Assembly: GCF_004114955.1 (NCBI RefSeq)
Contig: NZ_CP030054.1
Coordinates: 124,001-188,000 of the forward strand
Reading direction: 5' to 3'
DNA length: 64,000 nucleotides
Origin: Bradyrhizobium guangzhouense
GTDB taxonomy: Bacteria > Pseudomonadota > Alphaproteobacteria > Rhizobiales > Xanthobacteraceae
Shown piece by piece: positions 41,544-51,279 of the stretch. A program made the translations under genes and the position numbers. The notes under the pieces are model-generated. The model was not told where the DNA came from. It did not search any database and saw only the letters and a program-made list of their open reading frames with translations. Each line of letters begins with the position of its first letter. Within the stretch, counting starts at the first letter, position 1.

Positions 41544-41758
41544 CTAGGCTCGATGTCAATGACTAACAAATGAGCTCGTGATCAGGCTCCCGGATGCACG
41601 TTTTGTATCCATAGAGATCGCTGAGGGAGCTCAGGGAGGACCGGTGCCGATGCTCACGGCCCACGAAACTGCGCCACCGCGCGCAGGGCCCTTGTGGCGA
41701 CGTGGTGGAGGCATTCCACGCCACGCCTTGATCTCAGGCACTTTCAGGGGAGGAATTG

Positions 41759-42700
41759 ATGAGTAAACCGAGAATTACCGTCGTCGGCAGCTTCGCCGTA
41801 GGACTGACCATTCGCGCTCCGAACATCCCGGTCTTCGGGGTCACGATGTTAGGCAGCAGTTTCGATATGGGCCCGGGCGGAAAAGGTTCGAATCAGGCTG
41901 TTGCCACTGCGCGGCTCGGGGCGGACTCGTCGCTGGTTGCGATCATCGGCAAAGACCAATTCGCAGATATTGGCATTGATCTGTACAAGGCCGAGGGCGT
42001 CGATACGGCGCATGTCAAGCAGATCACCGAGAAGCCGACGGCGGTTGGCTTCATCATCCTCAATGAGCGAGGCGAGAACTTCATTATCATGGATTATGGC
42101 GCCACAAACGCCATGGATCCGGCTTTTGTCGATCGCGCCGAGAGCCGCATTCGCGAGAGCGACCTCGTCATGGCGGTCCTGGAGCCGCCGGTCGAGGTGG
42201 CTATGCGGGCGATGGAGCTCGGTCGCAAATACGGTAAGAAAACCATTCTCAATCCGGCGCCGGCCGCACCGCTGCCGGATGAAATCTTCCCGTTGGTCGA
42301 TTTCCTGACGCCGAATGAAAGCGAACTTCGCATCCTGCTCGGTCTGCGCCCGGATGATCCGCGGCCCTCGCGCGAGCTGGTCGATCTGTTGCGCAAGCGC
42401 GGGGCCGCCAACGTGATCGTGACGCTTGGCGACCGTGGTGTACTGATCGTCACCGACAAGGTCGATACCACCATTCCGGCTGCAGTGGTCGACGTAGTGG
42501 ACACGACGGGTGCTGGCGACGCGTTCAATTCCGGCTTCGCCGTGGCTCTGGCGGAAGGGCGGGATGTGATCGAGGCCGCGCGCTTCGGGGTGTGCTGCGG
42601 TGCCCTGGTCTGCACAAAGCTAGGGGTCATTCCCGGCATGGCGAGGCGCGCCGCAGCAGACGAGATGTATCGCACAATGCGCGCCTCGGCTGCAGAATGA
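41759..42700 (+). CDS. PfkB-family carbohydrate kinase (ribokinase-like)
   Basis: A 313-residue kinase from ATG 41759 behind ggggagga. Signature 1: GPGGKGSNQAVATARLGADS (about 35-55). Signature 2: DTTGAGDAFNSGFAVALAEG (about 245-265) with the catalytic Asp. It would phosphorylate a sugar or sugar-like alcohol with ATP. First gene of a plus-strand catabolic run and transcribed divergently from the AraC gene. Confidence 0.92.
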   Translation: MSKPRITVVGSFAVGLTIRAPNIPVFGVTMLGSSFDMGPGGKGSNQAVATARLGADSSLVAIIGKDQFADIGIDLYKAEGVDTAHVKQITEKPTAVGFIILNERGENFIIMDYGATNAMDPAFVDRAESRIRESDLVMAVLEPPVEVAMRAMELGRKYGKKTILNPAPAAPLPDEIFPLVDFLTPNESELRILLGLRPDDPRPSRELVDLLRKRGAANVIVTLGDRGVLIVTDKVDTTIPAAVVDVVDTTGAGDAFNSGFAVALAEGRDVIEAARFGVCCGALVCTKLGVIPGMARRAAADEMYRTMRASAAE

Positions 42701-42755
42701 GAGAGCAACAAGAAATCAATGCGCCTTGGGCGCGAACAGTGAGAACTGGAACGAT

Positions 42756-43592
42756 ATGCCGCGGATTTACGATTGGGCGGCGCGCGAGGCCGAGCGCACG
42801 GTGACGGTGGCCGACCTGCGCGCTTCCCGAAAGTCGGGCAAGCGCTACACTCAGGTCACTGCCGAGACCGCCGAGGAGGCAGCGGCCGCGGAGCAGGCCG
42901 GCATTGAAATGCTGGTGACCCGCGCCCGCAACGTGGAAGCCGTACGGAGGGGCTCAAAGCACCTCTTCGTCACCGCCGCGTTGGGCTTTGCCGATGCTGT
43001 AACACAGGACGACATCCTTCGTACCGCCTTGAAGGCGCTAAGCGACGGGGCCGATGCGGTGATCACCGCACGCGGCATGGCGACCGTCTCAATGCTCGCG
43101 GCCGAGGATATTCCGGTTGTCGGTCACTTGGGCCTCGTTCCCAGAAAATCGACCTGGCTCGGAAGGCTTCGCGCCTTCGGCAAATATGCGGAGGAAGCCT
43201 TGGCACTCTTCCAGCGCTTCCGACGTCTAGAAGAAGCCGGCGCTTTTGCGGTGGAATGCGAGGTCATCCCAGCCCGGGTCATGTCGGAAATTCGCCGGCG
43301 GATCGGACTGGTGACCGTCTCGCTCGGCTCCGGACCGGATGCTGACGTGATCTTTCTATTCACCGAGGACATATGCGGTGGCGAAGGCCGGCGGCCCCGG
43401 CACGCTCGGGTCTATGGAGATCTTCAGGCCCTGCAGGAGCGCATCAAACAGGAGCGCGTGAAAGCTCTCAGCGCATTCCGTGCTGACGTCACCGCAAATG
43501 GCTTTCCAGGCCCGCAGGAAATATCGGACATCGCCGACGATGAATATGCGGCCTTCGTGTCGAGACTAAAAGACTCGGGCTTTGGCGATTGA
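42756..43592 (+). CDS. PanB-like (ketopantoate hydroxymethyltransferase family) enzyme
   Basis: A 278-residue TIM-barrel protein from ATG 42756. Motifs DGADAVITARGMATVSMLAAEDIP, VVGHLGLVPRKSTWLGRLRAFGK and AGAFAVECEVIPARVMSEI follow the PanB/PEP-mutase superfamily order. The usual IGIGAG substrate-site region reads VSLGSGPDADVIF, so the substrate is probably not ketoisovalerate. The setting between a sugar kinase and an oxygenase suggests an aldolase-type reaction in catabolism. Confidence 0.75.
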   Translation: MPRIYDWAAREAERTVTVADLRASRKSGKRYTQVTAETAEEAAAAEQAGIEMLVTRARNVEAVRRGSKHLFVTAALGFADAVTQDDILRTALKALSDGADAVITARGMATVSMLAAEDIPVVGHLGLVPRKSTWLGRLRAFGKYAEEALALFQRFRRLEEAGAFAVECEVIPARVMSEIRRRIGLVTVSLGSGPDADVIFLFTEDICGGEGRRPRHARVYGDLQALQERIKQERVKALSAFRADVTANGFPGPQEISDIADDEYAAFVSRLKDSGFGD

Positions 43593-43690
43593 TCTAAAGC
43601 TCTTGCGACGGCGACGAGAGCTGATCTCAATCAGCCGGCGAAGGATCTAACACACGAGCTGTCTGCCTTGAAGCGGCAATGGAGTGCAAT

Positions 43691-44686
43691 ATGGACGAAG
43701 CATTGTACGGCACGCGCGATAAGCGGGGCAATTGGGTACCAAAGAAGAAGCCCGAACGTGCGCCGATTTTTGTCTGGCCGGTGCAACCGCTGAAAATACT
43801 GCGCTGGTTACCGGGCTATCTCCTGCCCTGGAATACGGTCTATTTCCTGATCTCTCTTGTATCGTGGACTTATCTCACTCCATCGCTCGATACGATGCGA
43901 GAACTCCACGCCGACTGGATACTGCTCATTCTGCTTCGTAACACCGCTTTGACTCTCCTCCTCTACGGCACCTTCCATTTCATTCTTTATATCGAGCGGC
44001 GTCAGCAGACGGCGTTTAAATACAATGCAAAGTGGCCGGATGCGCACAACCCGACCTTCATGTTCGGAAGTCAGACGGCCGAGAACATATTCTGGACCAT
44101 GTGCAGCGCCGTGCCTGTATGGAGTGCATATGAGGCGCTCACCTGGTGGATGTACGCGAACGACCGCTTGCCTTACGTCGATTTCGCAGCGCATCCGCTA
44201 TATTGTGCTGCACTCGTGCTGGTGATGCCGGCGTGGCGCGAACTGCACTTTTACCTCATTCACCGCCTCATCCATATTGGGCCGCTGTACCATCTCATCC
44301 ACAAGGTCCACCACAAGAACGTCAATCCGGGGCCGTGGTCCGGCCTCTCGGCGTCGACACTGGAACACATCGCTTACTTCTCAGGGGTATTGATTCATTT
44401 CGTTCTTCCGTCCCATCCGCTGCACGCAATGTTTCAGCTGATGCACGCGGGACTGTCCCCCGCAAAGTCACATACCGGTTTCGACCGCGTGGTCGTGGAT
44501 GATGCGAAGGCGATCAGCACCGACAACTTCTACCATTACCTGCACCACAAGTATTTCGAGGTGAACTACGGTGAACGCCGCATCCCGCTCGACGAGTGGT
44601 TCGGCACGGCTCACGACGGCTCTCCAGAGGCCGACGAGAGAATGTATAAGCGCATAAAGGCCAAGAAGTGGGTGCGCGGCGGTTAG
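43691..44686 (+). CDS. mocD: Membrane di-iron oxygenase/hydroxylase, MocD-like (sterol desaturase family)
   Basis: A 331-residue protein from ATG 43691 with four to five membrane segments. Histidine boxes: HFYLIH (186-191), HKVHH (204-208) and HYLHH (282-286), the iron ligands of the fatty-acid hydroxylase/sterol desaturase fold. With the Rieske ferredoxin and reductase genes following, it fits MocD, the oxygenase of rhizopine use that removes the O-methyl group of methyl-scyllo-inosamine. The substrate here is inferred from the gene set. Confidence 0.75.
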   Translation: MDEALYGTRDKRGNWVPKKKPERAPIFVWPVQPLKILRWLPGYLLPWNTVYFLISLVSWTYLTPSLDTMRELHADWILLILLRNTALTLLLYGTFHFILYIERRQQTAFKYNAKWPDAHNPTFMFGSQTAENIFWTMCSAVPVWSAYEALTWWMYANDRLPYVDFAAHPLYCAALVLVMPAWRELHFYLIHRLIHIGPLYHLIHKVHHKNVNPGPWSGLSASTLEHIAYFSGVLIHFVLPSHPLHAMFQLMHAGLSPAKSHTGFDRVVVDDAKAISTDNFYHYLHHKYFEVNYGERRIPLDEWFGTAHDGSPEADERMYKRIKAKKWVRGG

Positions 44687-44815
44687 CGCCGAAGCGGGGA
44701 GGCTCCGAAGGCCTGTCACGTTGAGGCAGCCCTTGCGCCGCAACGGTACTGGCGCACGCTGCGCGACTGAGCCACAGCCGATTGATCGCCGCCAGTTGAA
44801 GATTGAGGACTAGAT

Positions 44816-45136
44816 ATGACTAAACAAGCTGAATGGGTGGCGGCCTGCGCTGCGGACGCTTTGAGGCCTGAAGAGGTTCGCCGCCTCGATCACGGCGGCC
44901 GCACGTTTGTGATTGTTCGCTCGCCCGAGGGCGATTACTTCGCGATGGACGGCCACTGCTCACACGAGAAGGTCCATCTTGCGGATGGCATTGTCGATGG
45001 CGGAATTATCGAATGCCCGAAACACTTCGGCACCTTCGACTATCGAACGGGCGAGTCGCGTGCGCTGCCCGCATGCGTCGACTTGCAGAGTTACGAGGTA
45101 AAAATCGAGAATGGCATTGTTATGGTCAAGGTCTGA
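44816..45136 (+). CDS. mocE: Rieske [2Fe-2S] ferredoxin, MocE-like
   Basis: A 106-residue ferredoxin. Cluster ligands C48-x-H50 (GHCSHEKVHL) and C67-x-x-H70 (IECPKHFGTFD). It carries electrons from the reductase at 46026 to the di-iron oxygenase at 43691; such three-component sets are mocDEF in rhizopine loci. Confidence 0.85.
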   Translation: MTKQAEWVAACAADALRPEEVRRLDHGGRTFVIVRSPEGDYFAMDGHCSHEKVHLADGIVDGGIIECPKHFGTFDYRTGESRALPACVDLQSYEVKIENGIVMVKV

Positions 45137-45153
45137 GCGGGTGAGAGCTGCGG

Positions 45154-46029
45154 ATGACCTCACAGCGTTTACTTGTCTTGCAGTCCCTCTGGGCCATGGA
45201 GCGGCGGCAGCCTGACGGTTTCGAACGTTCTCTCGATGAAAACCTGGCGATGATACAGCAAGCGGGGTTCGACGGGATCTCTACGTCCTGCAATGATCCA
45301 GGACGCGTCAACCTGATCGCACGCGCTTTGAACGGTTCCGGGCTTGCAGTCGAGGGCATGTGCTTCCCGCAGACGATCGATCACTTGAAGTCTGCCATCG
45401 ACCTCGCCAAGCAGATCAACGTTCTGCATCTCAACGTCCAGCCAGACATCCGTCCGCGCAGGGTCAGCGATTGTATCCCGCTGCTGGATGGCTGGATCAG
45501 GGTGGCGGAAGAGGCAGGCATGCCGATCTACTTCGAAACGCATCGCAACAGGATGACCACGGATCTCCTCTTTACTCTCGATCTGATGGACGAGGTGCCC
45601 GGGATGCGGATCCTTGCCGATTTGTCGCACATCCTGCTGGGTCGGGAGTTCTGGTATCCCATCTCGGACGAGGATGAAGCGCTGGTGCGGCAGGTGCTCG
45701 ATCGCGCTTGGGCGTTTCATGGACGGGTTGCATCTCGCGAGCAAATTCAGGTTGAGATCACGTTTCCTCAGCACAGGATATGGCTGGATCTGTTCCTGGG
45801 GTGGTGGAAATACGGGTTCCGAAGCTGGCGAAAGCGCGCAGGCACGGGTGCCTGCCTTAGTTTTACCTGCGAACTTGGCCCGCAGCCCTATGCGATCACC
45901 GATCGGCAAGGCAAGGACACGACGGATCGTTGGGAGGAAGCTCTTCTTCTTAGGTCCCTAGTCCGTGACCTCTTCGATAGCGTGGCCAGTGAGGAGCAGG
46001 CTCTGCCTGCAAGAGGGGTGGCCATTTGA
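45154..46029 (+). CDS. Sugar isomerase/epimerase-type TIM-barrel protein
   Basis: A 291-residue protein of the xylose isomerase-like (AP endonuclease 2) fold: LNVQPDIRPRR, GMPIYFETHRNRMTTDL (metal-binding Glu), MRILADLSHILLG and VEITFPQHRIWL. Related to inosose isomerase/dehydratase and MocC-type proteins. It starts 18 bp after the Rieske gene and overlaps the reductase by 4 bp (ATGA type), so it is part of the same operon. Confidence 0.85.
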   Translation: MTSQRLLVLQSLWAMERRQPDGFERSLDENLAMIQQAGFDGISTSCNDPGRVNLIARALNGSGLAVEGMCFPQTIDHLKSAIDLAKQINVLHLNVQPDIRPRRVSDCIPLLDGWIRVAEEAGMPIYFETHRNRMTTDLLFTLDLMDEVPGMRILADLSHILLGREFWYPISDEDEALVRQVLDRAWAFHGRVASREQIQVEITFPQHRIWLDLFLGWWKYGFRSWRKRAGTGACLSFTCELGPQPYAITDRQGKDTTDRWEEALLLRSLVRDLFDSVASEEQALPARGVAI

Positions 46030-47258
46030 GTACTCATTCGACGATTGCCATTGTTGGCGCCGGCGAAGCTGGCACGGCAGCCGCCCTGGCGCTGCGCGAG
46101 CGCGGCTGGGAAGAGAGCGTGGTGTTGATCGGCAACGAAAGCAGTCTCCCGTATGAGCGCCCTCCTCTCTCCAAAGCAGTTCTGGTCGATGAGACGAGGC
46201 CTGGGCCGAAGACGATTGTGACGTCAGAGCGGCTTTCCGAATTGAAGATCGATTATCGCCACGGCTGTGAGGTGGTCTCGATTGATCGCACGGCCAGCAT
46301 GGTGATTCTCTCGAATGGGGCCAAGATAGGCTATCATCGCCTCCTCTTGGCCACTGGCGCTCGTCCGCGTGACCTGAACGTGCCAATTGCTGAGGGATCA
46401 AGGGTCGCAACGCTTAGGTCGTATGAGGATGCCACACGCCTTCGCGAGTTAATCGGCCAAGGCTGCGAGATGGCTGTGATCGGCGGCGGCTTTATCGGGC
46501 TCGAGGTTGCTGCGAGCTCGATCTTGCGAGGCGCTTCGGTCATCGTCTTCGAAGCAGGATCGCGCATACTTTCCCGGGCAGTGCCAGTTGGCATAGCTGA
46601 ACTGATCAGGGCCAAGCACGAGCGTTCTGGGGTACGGATCGAGACAACGGCAGTCGTTGAACGTATCGAGCTTTGTGAAGGACGCTCCTGCGTGGTACTG
46701 GCCGGGGGCCAAAGACATCTTGCCGATCTCGTGATCGTGGGGGTCGGTGCAACCCCCAACGTCGAACTGGCGCAAGCGGCGGGGCTCGCTGTCGACAACG
46801 GCATCGCGCTTGACGAAATGCTGGCCACATCGGATCCGCGCGTATTCGCAGCGGGGGACTGCTGTTCCTTTCCACATCGCCTTTACGGAAAGCGGATCAG
46901 GCTGGAAGCTTGGCGCAACGCGCAGCGGCAAGGGGTGATTGCGGCGGCGAATATGGTGGGCGAGGATCGTCCGTATGACGATCTCCCCTGGTTCTGGTCG
47001 GACCAATACGATGAGACTTTGCAAATGGTCGGCCTCTGCTGCGGCGGAGAAATCCCGGTCGTCAGAAGCCTAGGCCCGAGGGGCCAACTTCTATTCTCCC
47101 TTGTCGACGGCGGGCGCCTCGTGGCTGCTTGTGGGTTTGGAAGCCTCGGCGCCGTTGCGAAGGAAATCCGAGTTGCAGAGACGATCATTAGGCGGGAACT
47201 GAAGGTCGAGGCAGAGGCGCTCGCTAATCCGGCGCTGAACTTGAAGCAGCTTCTTTAG
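46026..47258 (+). CDS. mocF: Ferredoxin reductase (FAD/NAD), MocF-like
   Basis: A 410-residue protein. FAD site TIAIVGAGEAGTAAALALRE at the N-terminus; NAD site MAVIGGGFIGLEVAASSI (about 150-168); second FAD motif ATSDPRVFAAGDCCSFPH. C-terminal reductase domain as in rhodocoxin/BphA4-type reductases. It supplies electrons to the Rieske ferredoxin. GTG/TTG start (STHSTIAIVG) overlaps the previous stop. Confidence 0.88.
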   Translation: MSTHSTIAIVGAGEAGTAAALALRERGWEESVVLIGNESSLPYERPPLSKAVLVDETRPGPKTIVTSERLSELKIDYRHGCEVVSIDRTASMVILSNGAKIGYHRLLLATGARPRDLNVPIAEGSRVATLRSYEDATRLRELIGQGCEMAVIGGGFIGLEVAASSILRGASVIVFEAGSRILSRAVPVGIAELIRAKHERSGVRIETTAVVERIELCEGRSCVVLAGGQRHLADLVIVGVGATPNVELAQAAGLAVDNGIALDEMLATSDPRVFAAGDCCSFPHRLYGKRIRLEAWRNAQRQGVIAAANMVGEDRPYDDLPWFWSDQYDETLQMVGLCCGGEIPVVRSLGPRGQLLFSLVDGGRLVAACGFGSLGAVAKEIRVAETIIRRELKVEAEALANPALNLKQLL

Positions 47259-47712
47259 TGACTACTGCCGCGGCGCAGGTCACCCGGCAAGCAAGTCACC
47301 TGGCAAAAGGACATGCGCCACGCGGGCTACCGAATGCTCGCCCATTGGGCGTAGCGGCAATCCCTCGTCAGAGGCTGGATGCGGCGTTTGTCGAGCCAGG
47401 ACGACCGTTGAGAAGGCTCGATCGATAGATCAACTTCGGGCCGGCGCGCCAGCGCTCCACTGTGCGCCAATATCCCTGCAAGCAAACGCAGACTACTTTG
47501 ATACCGCGCTGAACATCATGCGCTGCTTTTCGGGACCTGGCGGCATCACGCTGGGAGCCCGATTGAATGTAGCAAGACCTACCTCGTTGAGCAAATACAC
47601 TATCCCAATTTCAGATTGATATAATGCAATAATCATGAGAAGCTCTCAAGTGAAGCAATGGTGAGAACCCGCTTTCAGGTGGAACCATCCTGCATTTTCA
47701 CGAGGAGCTTTG
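47259..47712. other. Intergenic region upstream of GH88 gene
   Basis: About 450 bp without a convincing gene. The last 130 bp are AT-richer and hold a candidate operator, listed separately; this is probably the promoter of the GH88 gene. Confidence 0.5.
47614..47625. promoter_or_regulatory. Candidate regulator site (ATATATCAAT-type)
   Basis: GATTGATATAAT, the reverse complement of ATTATATCAATC. It matches the motif upstream of the GguC-like gene (51112-51123) and the CoA-transferase gene (55357-55368). It lies about 90 bp upstream of the GH88 start. Confidence 0.45.
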
Positions 47713-48864
47713 ATGAGCATAGACTGGGAAGAAGCGATCGCACGTATGATGCGGCGGATCGAGAATACAGCTCAACAAGTTGGCGACGCCTATCCACATT
47801 GGGCAGATCCGGAGAGCGGCACCTGGACGACAACTTCAAACGGAGACTGGACCGGCGGCTATTGGCTGGGGATGCTTTGGCTTGCCTCGCGGAGTAACGG
47901 CGGCGAGCGCTTCAGAGATCTTGCAGAACGAGGTTGCGAGCGTCTTGAACCGCGCGTCTCGGCCGATACCGCGTTCAAGGCTGCGACCTTCTATTACGGG
48001 GCCGGACTGGGTTCGCTGCTCACCGGAAGTCACCGCGCGCGGACGCTCGGCCTTGCGGCGGCACGAGATCTGAAGCAACGCTACAACCATCACCTTGGTC
48101 TTGTGCCCCTTGGCGCGAATGCCGAGGAGGGCGCTGACGTGGGAGCCACTGCAAGCAGCGTCGACAGTTTGGTCGTCTCATTGCTGCTGTTTTGGGCCGC
48201 TCGAACTCTAGACGACCGCGCGATGCGCGAAGTGGCTGCCAATCATACGGATAAAGTTCTGACCGTCCATCAGCGTGAGGACGGATCCTTCATCCAGTCC
48301 TCCTCCCTCGATCCCGAGACCGGCAAGGTTCTCCGACGCTACACACACAAGGGCTTCAGCGAGAACAGCGTTTGGGCAAGAGCACAGGCGTGGGGCGTGG
48401 TGTGCTCGACGATCAGCTACTTTTCCGGCGGCGGAGAGGAGCGATGGCGTCAAGCCGCCATGAACGGGGCCGACTGGTGGCTCGCCCATGTGCCAGATGA
48501 TTGCGTGTCGTACTGGGATTTTGACGCTCCTAAAGCGCCCAACGTCGAGCGGGACACTGCGGCGACCGCTTTTATGGCATCGGCTCTTCTAAAATTGAGC
48601 TCGATTGCGCCGACTGACAGTAAGCGGCGGCAATACCGTAGCGCCGGAGAACGCACCGCTTTGGCGCTGGTCGAACGATATCTCACTCCGGTTCATAAGA
48701 ACGATAGCCGTCCAGCCGGCATGCTGGTGGAAGGATGCTTCAACAAGCGCGGGGATTCGAGAGCCGAGGACTACGTCAGTAATGCCGAATTGATCTTTGG
48801 TAGCTACTACTTGTTCGAGGCGCTTCATTTGCTAACCGGCAGGTTGCGGCCTGAAGAAATCTAA
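47713..48864 (+). CDS. Glycoside hydrolase family 88-like (unsaturated glucuronyl hydrolase)
   Basis: A 383-residue protein behind gaggagct. Six-hairpin-type repeats with GGYWLGMLWLA, DTAFKAATFYYGAGLG, ARAQAWGVV and YWDFDAPKAPNVERDTAATA follow the GH88/GH105 pattern. Such enzymes hydrolyse unsaturated uronyl residues from pectin- or glycosaminoglycan-type oligosaccharides; here it may release a sugar acid from plant wall fragments. No signal peptide, so cytoplasmic. Confidence 0.8.
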   Translation: MSIDWEEAIARMMRRIENTAQQVGDAYPHWADPESGTWTTTSNGDWTGGYWLGMLWLASRSNGGERFRDLAERGCERLEPRVSADTAFKAATFYYGAGLGSLLTGSHRARTLGLAAARDLKQRYNHHLGLVPLGANAEEGADVGATASSVDSLVVSLLLFWAARTLDDRAMREVAANHTDKVLTVHQREDGSFIQSSSLDPETGKVLRRYTHKGFSENSVWARAQAWGVVCSTISYFSGGGEERWRQAAMNGADWWLAHVPDDCVSYWDFDAPKAPNVERDTAATAFMASALLKLSSIAPTDSKRRQYRSAGERTALALVERYLTPVHKNDSRPAGMLVEGCFNKRGDSRAEDYVSNAELIFGSYYLFEALHLLTGRLRPEEI

Positions 48865-49092
48865 AATGGCACTCGCTGCTGGCGAAGGCCAGCGGCGAGC
48901 GCTCTCTGTGTCACTCTCGCGTTACCCCGGCCGAAATCCTTAAAGCGGCTTGGAACGGACCTAGGGGCGCATTTGACGGCTGGAGAGATCAAGGGTTTCT
49001 TGTTCAGCCGCTGTTCCACTGAGACCATTGCCTTTCCAGAGGGGAGCCGCCGATCGGCCGGACCTCTCTGGAGTGCCCTAACAAGACTGTTA

Positions 49093-50415
49093 TCACTCGC
49101 CTACATAGATGCAGCCGCGCTTTTTAGCGATCTGATATACGACCACGCTGAGCAAAGCGACGAGCGACCCGTAGATTGGGAACATCCATGCCATGTCCTC
49201 GCGTTGCAACCATACCAGCAGGTAGGGCGTGGTACCGCCGAAAATTGTCACACCGATTGCGTAACCAAGGGCGACGCCTGTCGTTCTCACTGTGCGCGGC
49301 ATCAAGGTTGTGGCTATGAAGTTGTAGAGAGCCATATTGCAGCCCACCATGGCCCCGCCAACCAGCATCACCATGGCGTAGGTCAGAAGGCTTTGGTGTG
49401 AATAGAGCAGCGTCAGGAAGAATGCTGGGATGAGCAGAAGGCGCATCAAGATGAACGCGCGCGAGGGCTTTATCTTGTCTGCAAACGCACCGATGGCAGG
49501 TGAAAAGACCATCCAGCAAAATCCCATGAGGGTCAGGATGCCGTACACCCACGTGCTGTTTTCCTTGAAAACACCATTGGCGATGTTGGGCAGGCCCACG
49601 TTGTACGTGTAGTTGGCGAGCTGCACCGAGCCGATCACCAAAATCACGGCCAGAAGCGACAGTCGCACATTCCAGAGCGCCTTCCAAACGCCGCCGGTGG
49701 TTTTCTGAACGCGCGACATCTCGTCATGATGCATAGCGCGGGCGATCAATGTTTCCGGGATTGCTTGGCGCAGGAAGAAGATGAGGACGCCAAGCAGGCC
49801 TCCGACCGCAAACGGCACTCGCCAAGCCCACTCGCGCATGACCTCGGGGGCGACGGCCGCGCTCACCAGAAAAGCGACGAGGCTTGCTCCGATCGAACCC
49901 AACATGATGAATGTACCGTTGATCAAGCCGAGATACCGCCCCTCCTCACCTGGTGGTGCCAACTCGATGGCGATTGCATTGGCGACGCCCGCCTCTGCGC
50001 CAGTGGCAAGCCCTTGCATCAGTCGAAGAATGACCAGCGCTGCAGTGGCAAGGGTCCCGATGTCCTTATGAGCCGGCAAGATCGCAATCAGGAACGAAGA
50101 TAGCGCCATGACCGTAACAGCGATCATCATGACGCGTTTATGGCTGATGCGATCTGCGATAGGACCAAGCAAAGCCGCTCCCAGAGGCCGCGCAATGAAT
50201 CCGGCTCCAAATACGGCAAATGCTCCCAGCAGCGAAACGACCGGGTCATTTGAAGGGAAGAAGTGGGGAGATAGAAAAGCCGCCATGAAGCCGTAGACTT
50301 GCCAGTCATACCACTCCAGCGCGACGCCTCCGCCCAGACCAATAGTCATTGATCTCGTTGCAACTTGCTTCTCGGGCTGAATGAAATCGATAGAAGGTTG
50401 GGCCATTGTTTGCAT
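49093..50415 (-). CDS. MFS transporter, metabolite:H+ symporter type
   Basis: About 440 residues from ATG 50415 (MQTMAQPSID); in-frame starts upstream to 50505 are possible. Twelve membrane segments with MHS-family motifs WYDWQVYGFMAAFLS, RPLGAALLGPIADRISHKR and LATGAEAGVANAIAIELAPPGEEGRYLGL. Relatives carry citrate, alpha-ketoglutarate, shikimate or proline. It is convergent with the GH88 gene and divergent from the GguC-like gene. Confidence 0.88.
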   Translation of the reverse strand: MQTMAQPSIDFIQPEKQVATRSMTIGLGGGVALEWYDWQVYGFMAAFLSPHFFPSNDPVVSLLGAFAVFGAGFIARPLGAALLGPIADRISHKRVMMIAVTVMALSSFLIAILPAHKDIGTLATAALVILRLMQGLATGAEAGVANAIAIELAPPGEEGRYLGLINGTFIMLGSIGASLVAFLVSAAVAPEVMREWAWRVPFAVGGLLGVLIFFLRQAIPETLIARAMHHDEMSRVQKTTGGVWKALWNVRLSLLAVILVIGSVQLANYTYNVGLPNIANGVFKENSTWVYGILTLMGFCWMVFSPAIGAFADKIKPSRAFILMRLLLIPAFFLTLLYSHQSLLTYAMVMLVGGAMVGCNMALYNFIATTLMPRTVRTTGVALGYAIGVTIFGGTTPYLLVWLQREDMAWMFPIYGSLVALLSVVVYQIAKKRGCIYVGE

Positions 50416-51279
50416 GGGTCTGCTTCCGCTCATTGGGTAAGACTGCTTAAGCCTTGCGCGGCAAGCGCGAATGCGCGCCGGCCTGTCGCTTGTTGGCCTG
50501 CTCAAGGCGCTGAGATTTCTGGCGGCACGCCCGTAAATGGACGCTGGCGCGATCGAAGGCAGCTGATCGGGCTTCCTTCATTCCAATCGTCTGTGTAACA
50601 GCCCGCGGGCGGGCTTATGTCCCAACTCCATGGTCCCTCCTGTAGCAATGCGCCCTTCTGCGGGACGCTTAAGTTTTTCGATTCAAGGCAGGCGGACAAA
50701 CTCCTCCGCGCTGAGACGTCCGCTCGGCTTGGCGAGGCGAACGTTTCCTACTTTTCCGCGCAAACGATGCGAGCTGATCGAGTATCTGCTTACGTAAGCC
50801 GAACTGACCTGGAAAAGGTGAATGATGAGATCGTCTCGGGGCCGCCGCTTGGATCACAAGGACTTGCGCGGAAAGACAAAGGGGCTCGCGCGAGCGCGAG
50901 AGGGATGGTTGTAAAGGGCGCGGGCTGGCGAGAAGCTTGGCATGGACTGCAATATCGCCAGCCCAGCCGCTCCTCCCATGAAACCAGTAAATCGCCTCCA
51001 CCGCTTCGTCTCCCATGACGGCCGGCATCTCTGTGCACTAGCCCAATATCGAGCGAGACCATCACAATGACGGGCCAATGTCAAGCAATAGACTATCTCA
51101 AATACAATTAGGATATATCAATCTGGTAGCCATCATTCTAGCTGAAGGATTGATACATCTATACGACTGAAATCGCTCATGAAATATTGGCACCCCCGAT
51201 TAGCCAAGCACATTGACCTATCTCAATTTGAATGTCAGTCTGGCTTTGCCGCAATCAGCGCGGCTGGCTCTCACCTGGA
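50416..51279. other. Divergent intergenic region between MFS and GguC-like genes
   Basis: About 860 bp. A 133-residue plus frame (50617-51018) and overlapping minus frames exist but carry no domain and look like random GC-rich frames. The right part (51080-51240) is clearly AT-rich and holds an inverted-repeat operator candidate, so promoters are likely there. Confidence 0.5.
51112..51159. promoter_or_regulatory. Candidate operator: inverted GATRTATCAATC repeats
   Basis: GATATATCAATC at 51112-51123 and its inverted copy GGATTGATACATC at 51147-51159 are separated by 23 bp. They lie 120-170 bp upstream of the GguC-like gene. The adjacent MocR-family gene is the most likely binder; this class is known to use paired direct or inverted sites. 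Confidence 0.5.

Noticed and set aside
50617..51018. 133-residue plus-strand open frame between MFS and GguC-like genes
   Set aside because: Overlapping minus frames of similar length, no motif, and low-complexity Arg/Ser-rich translation typical of GC-rich noncoding DNA.
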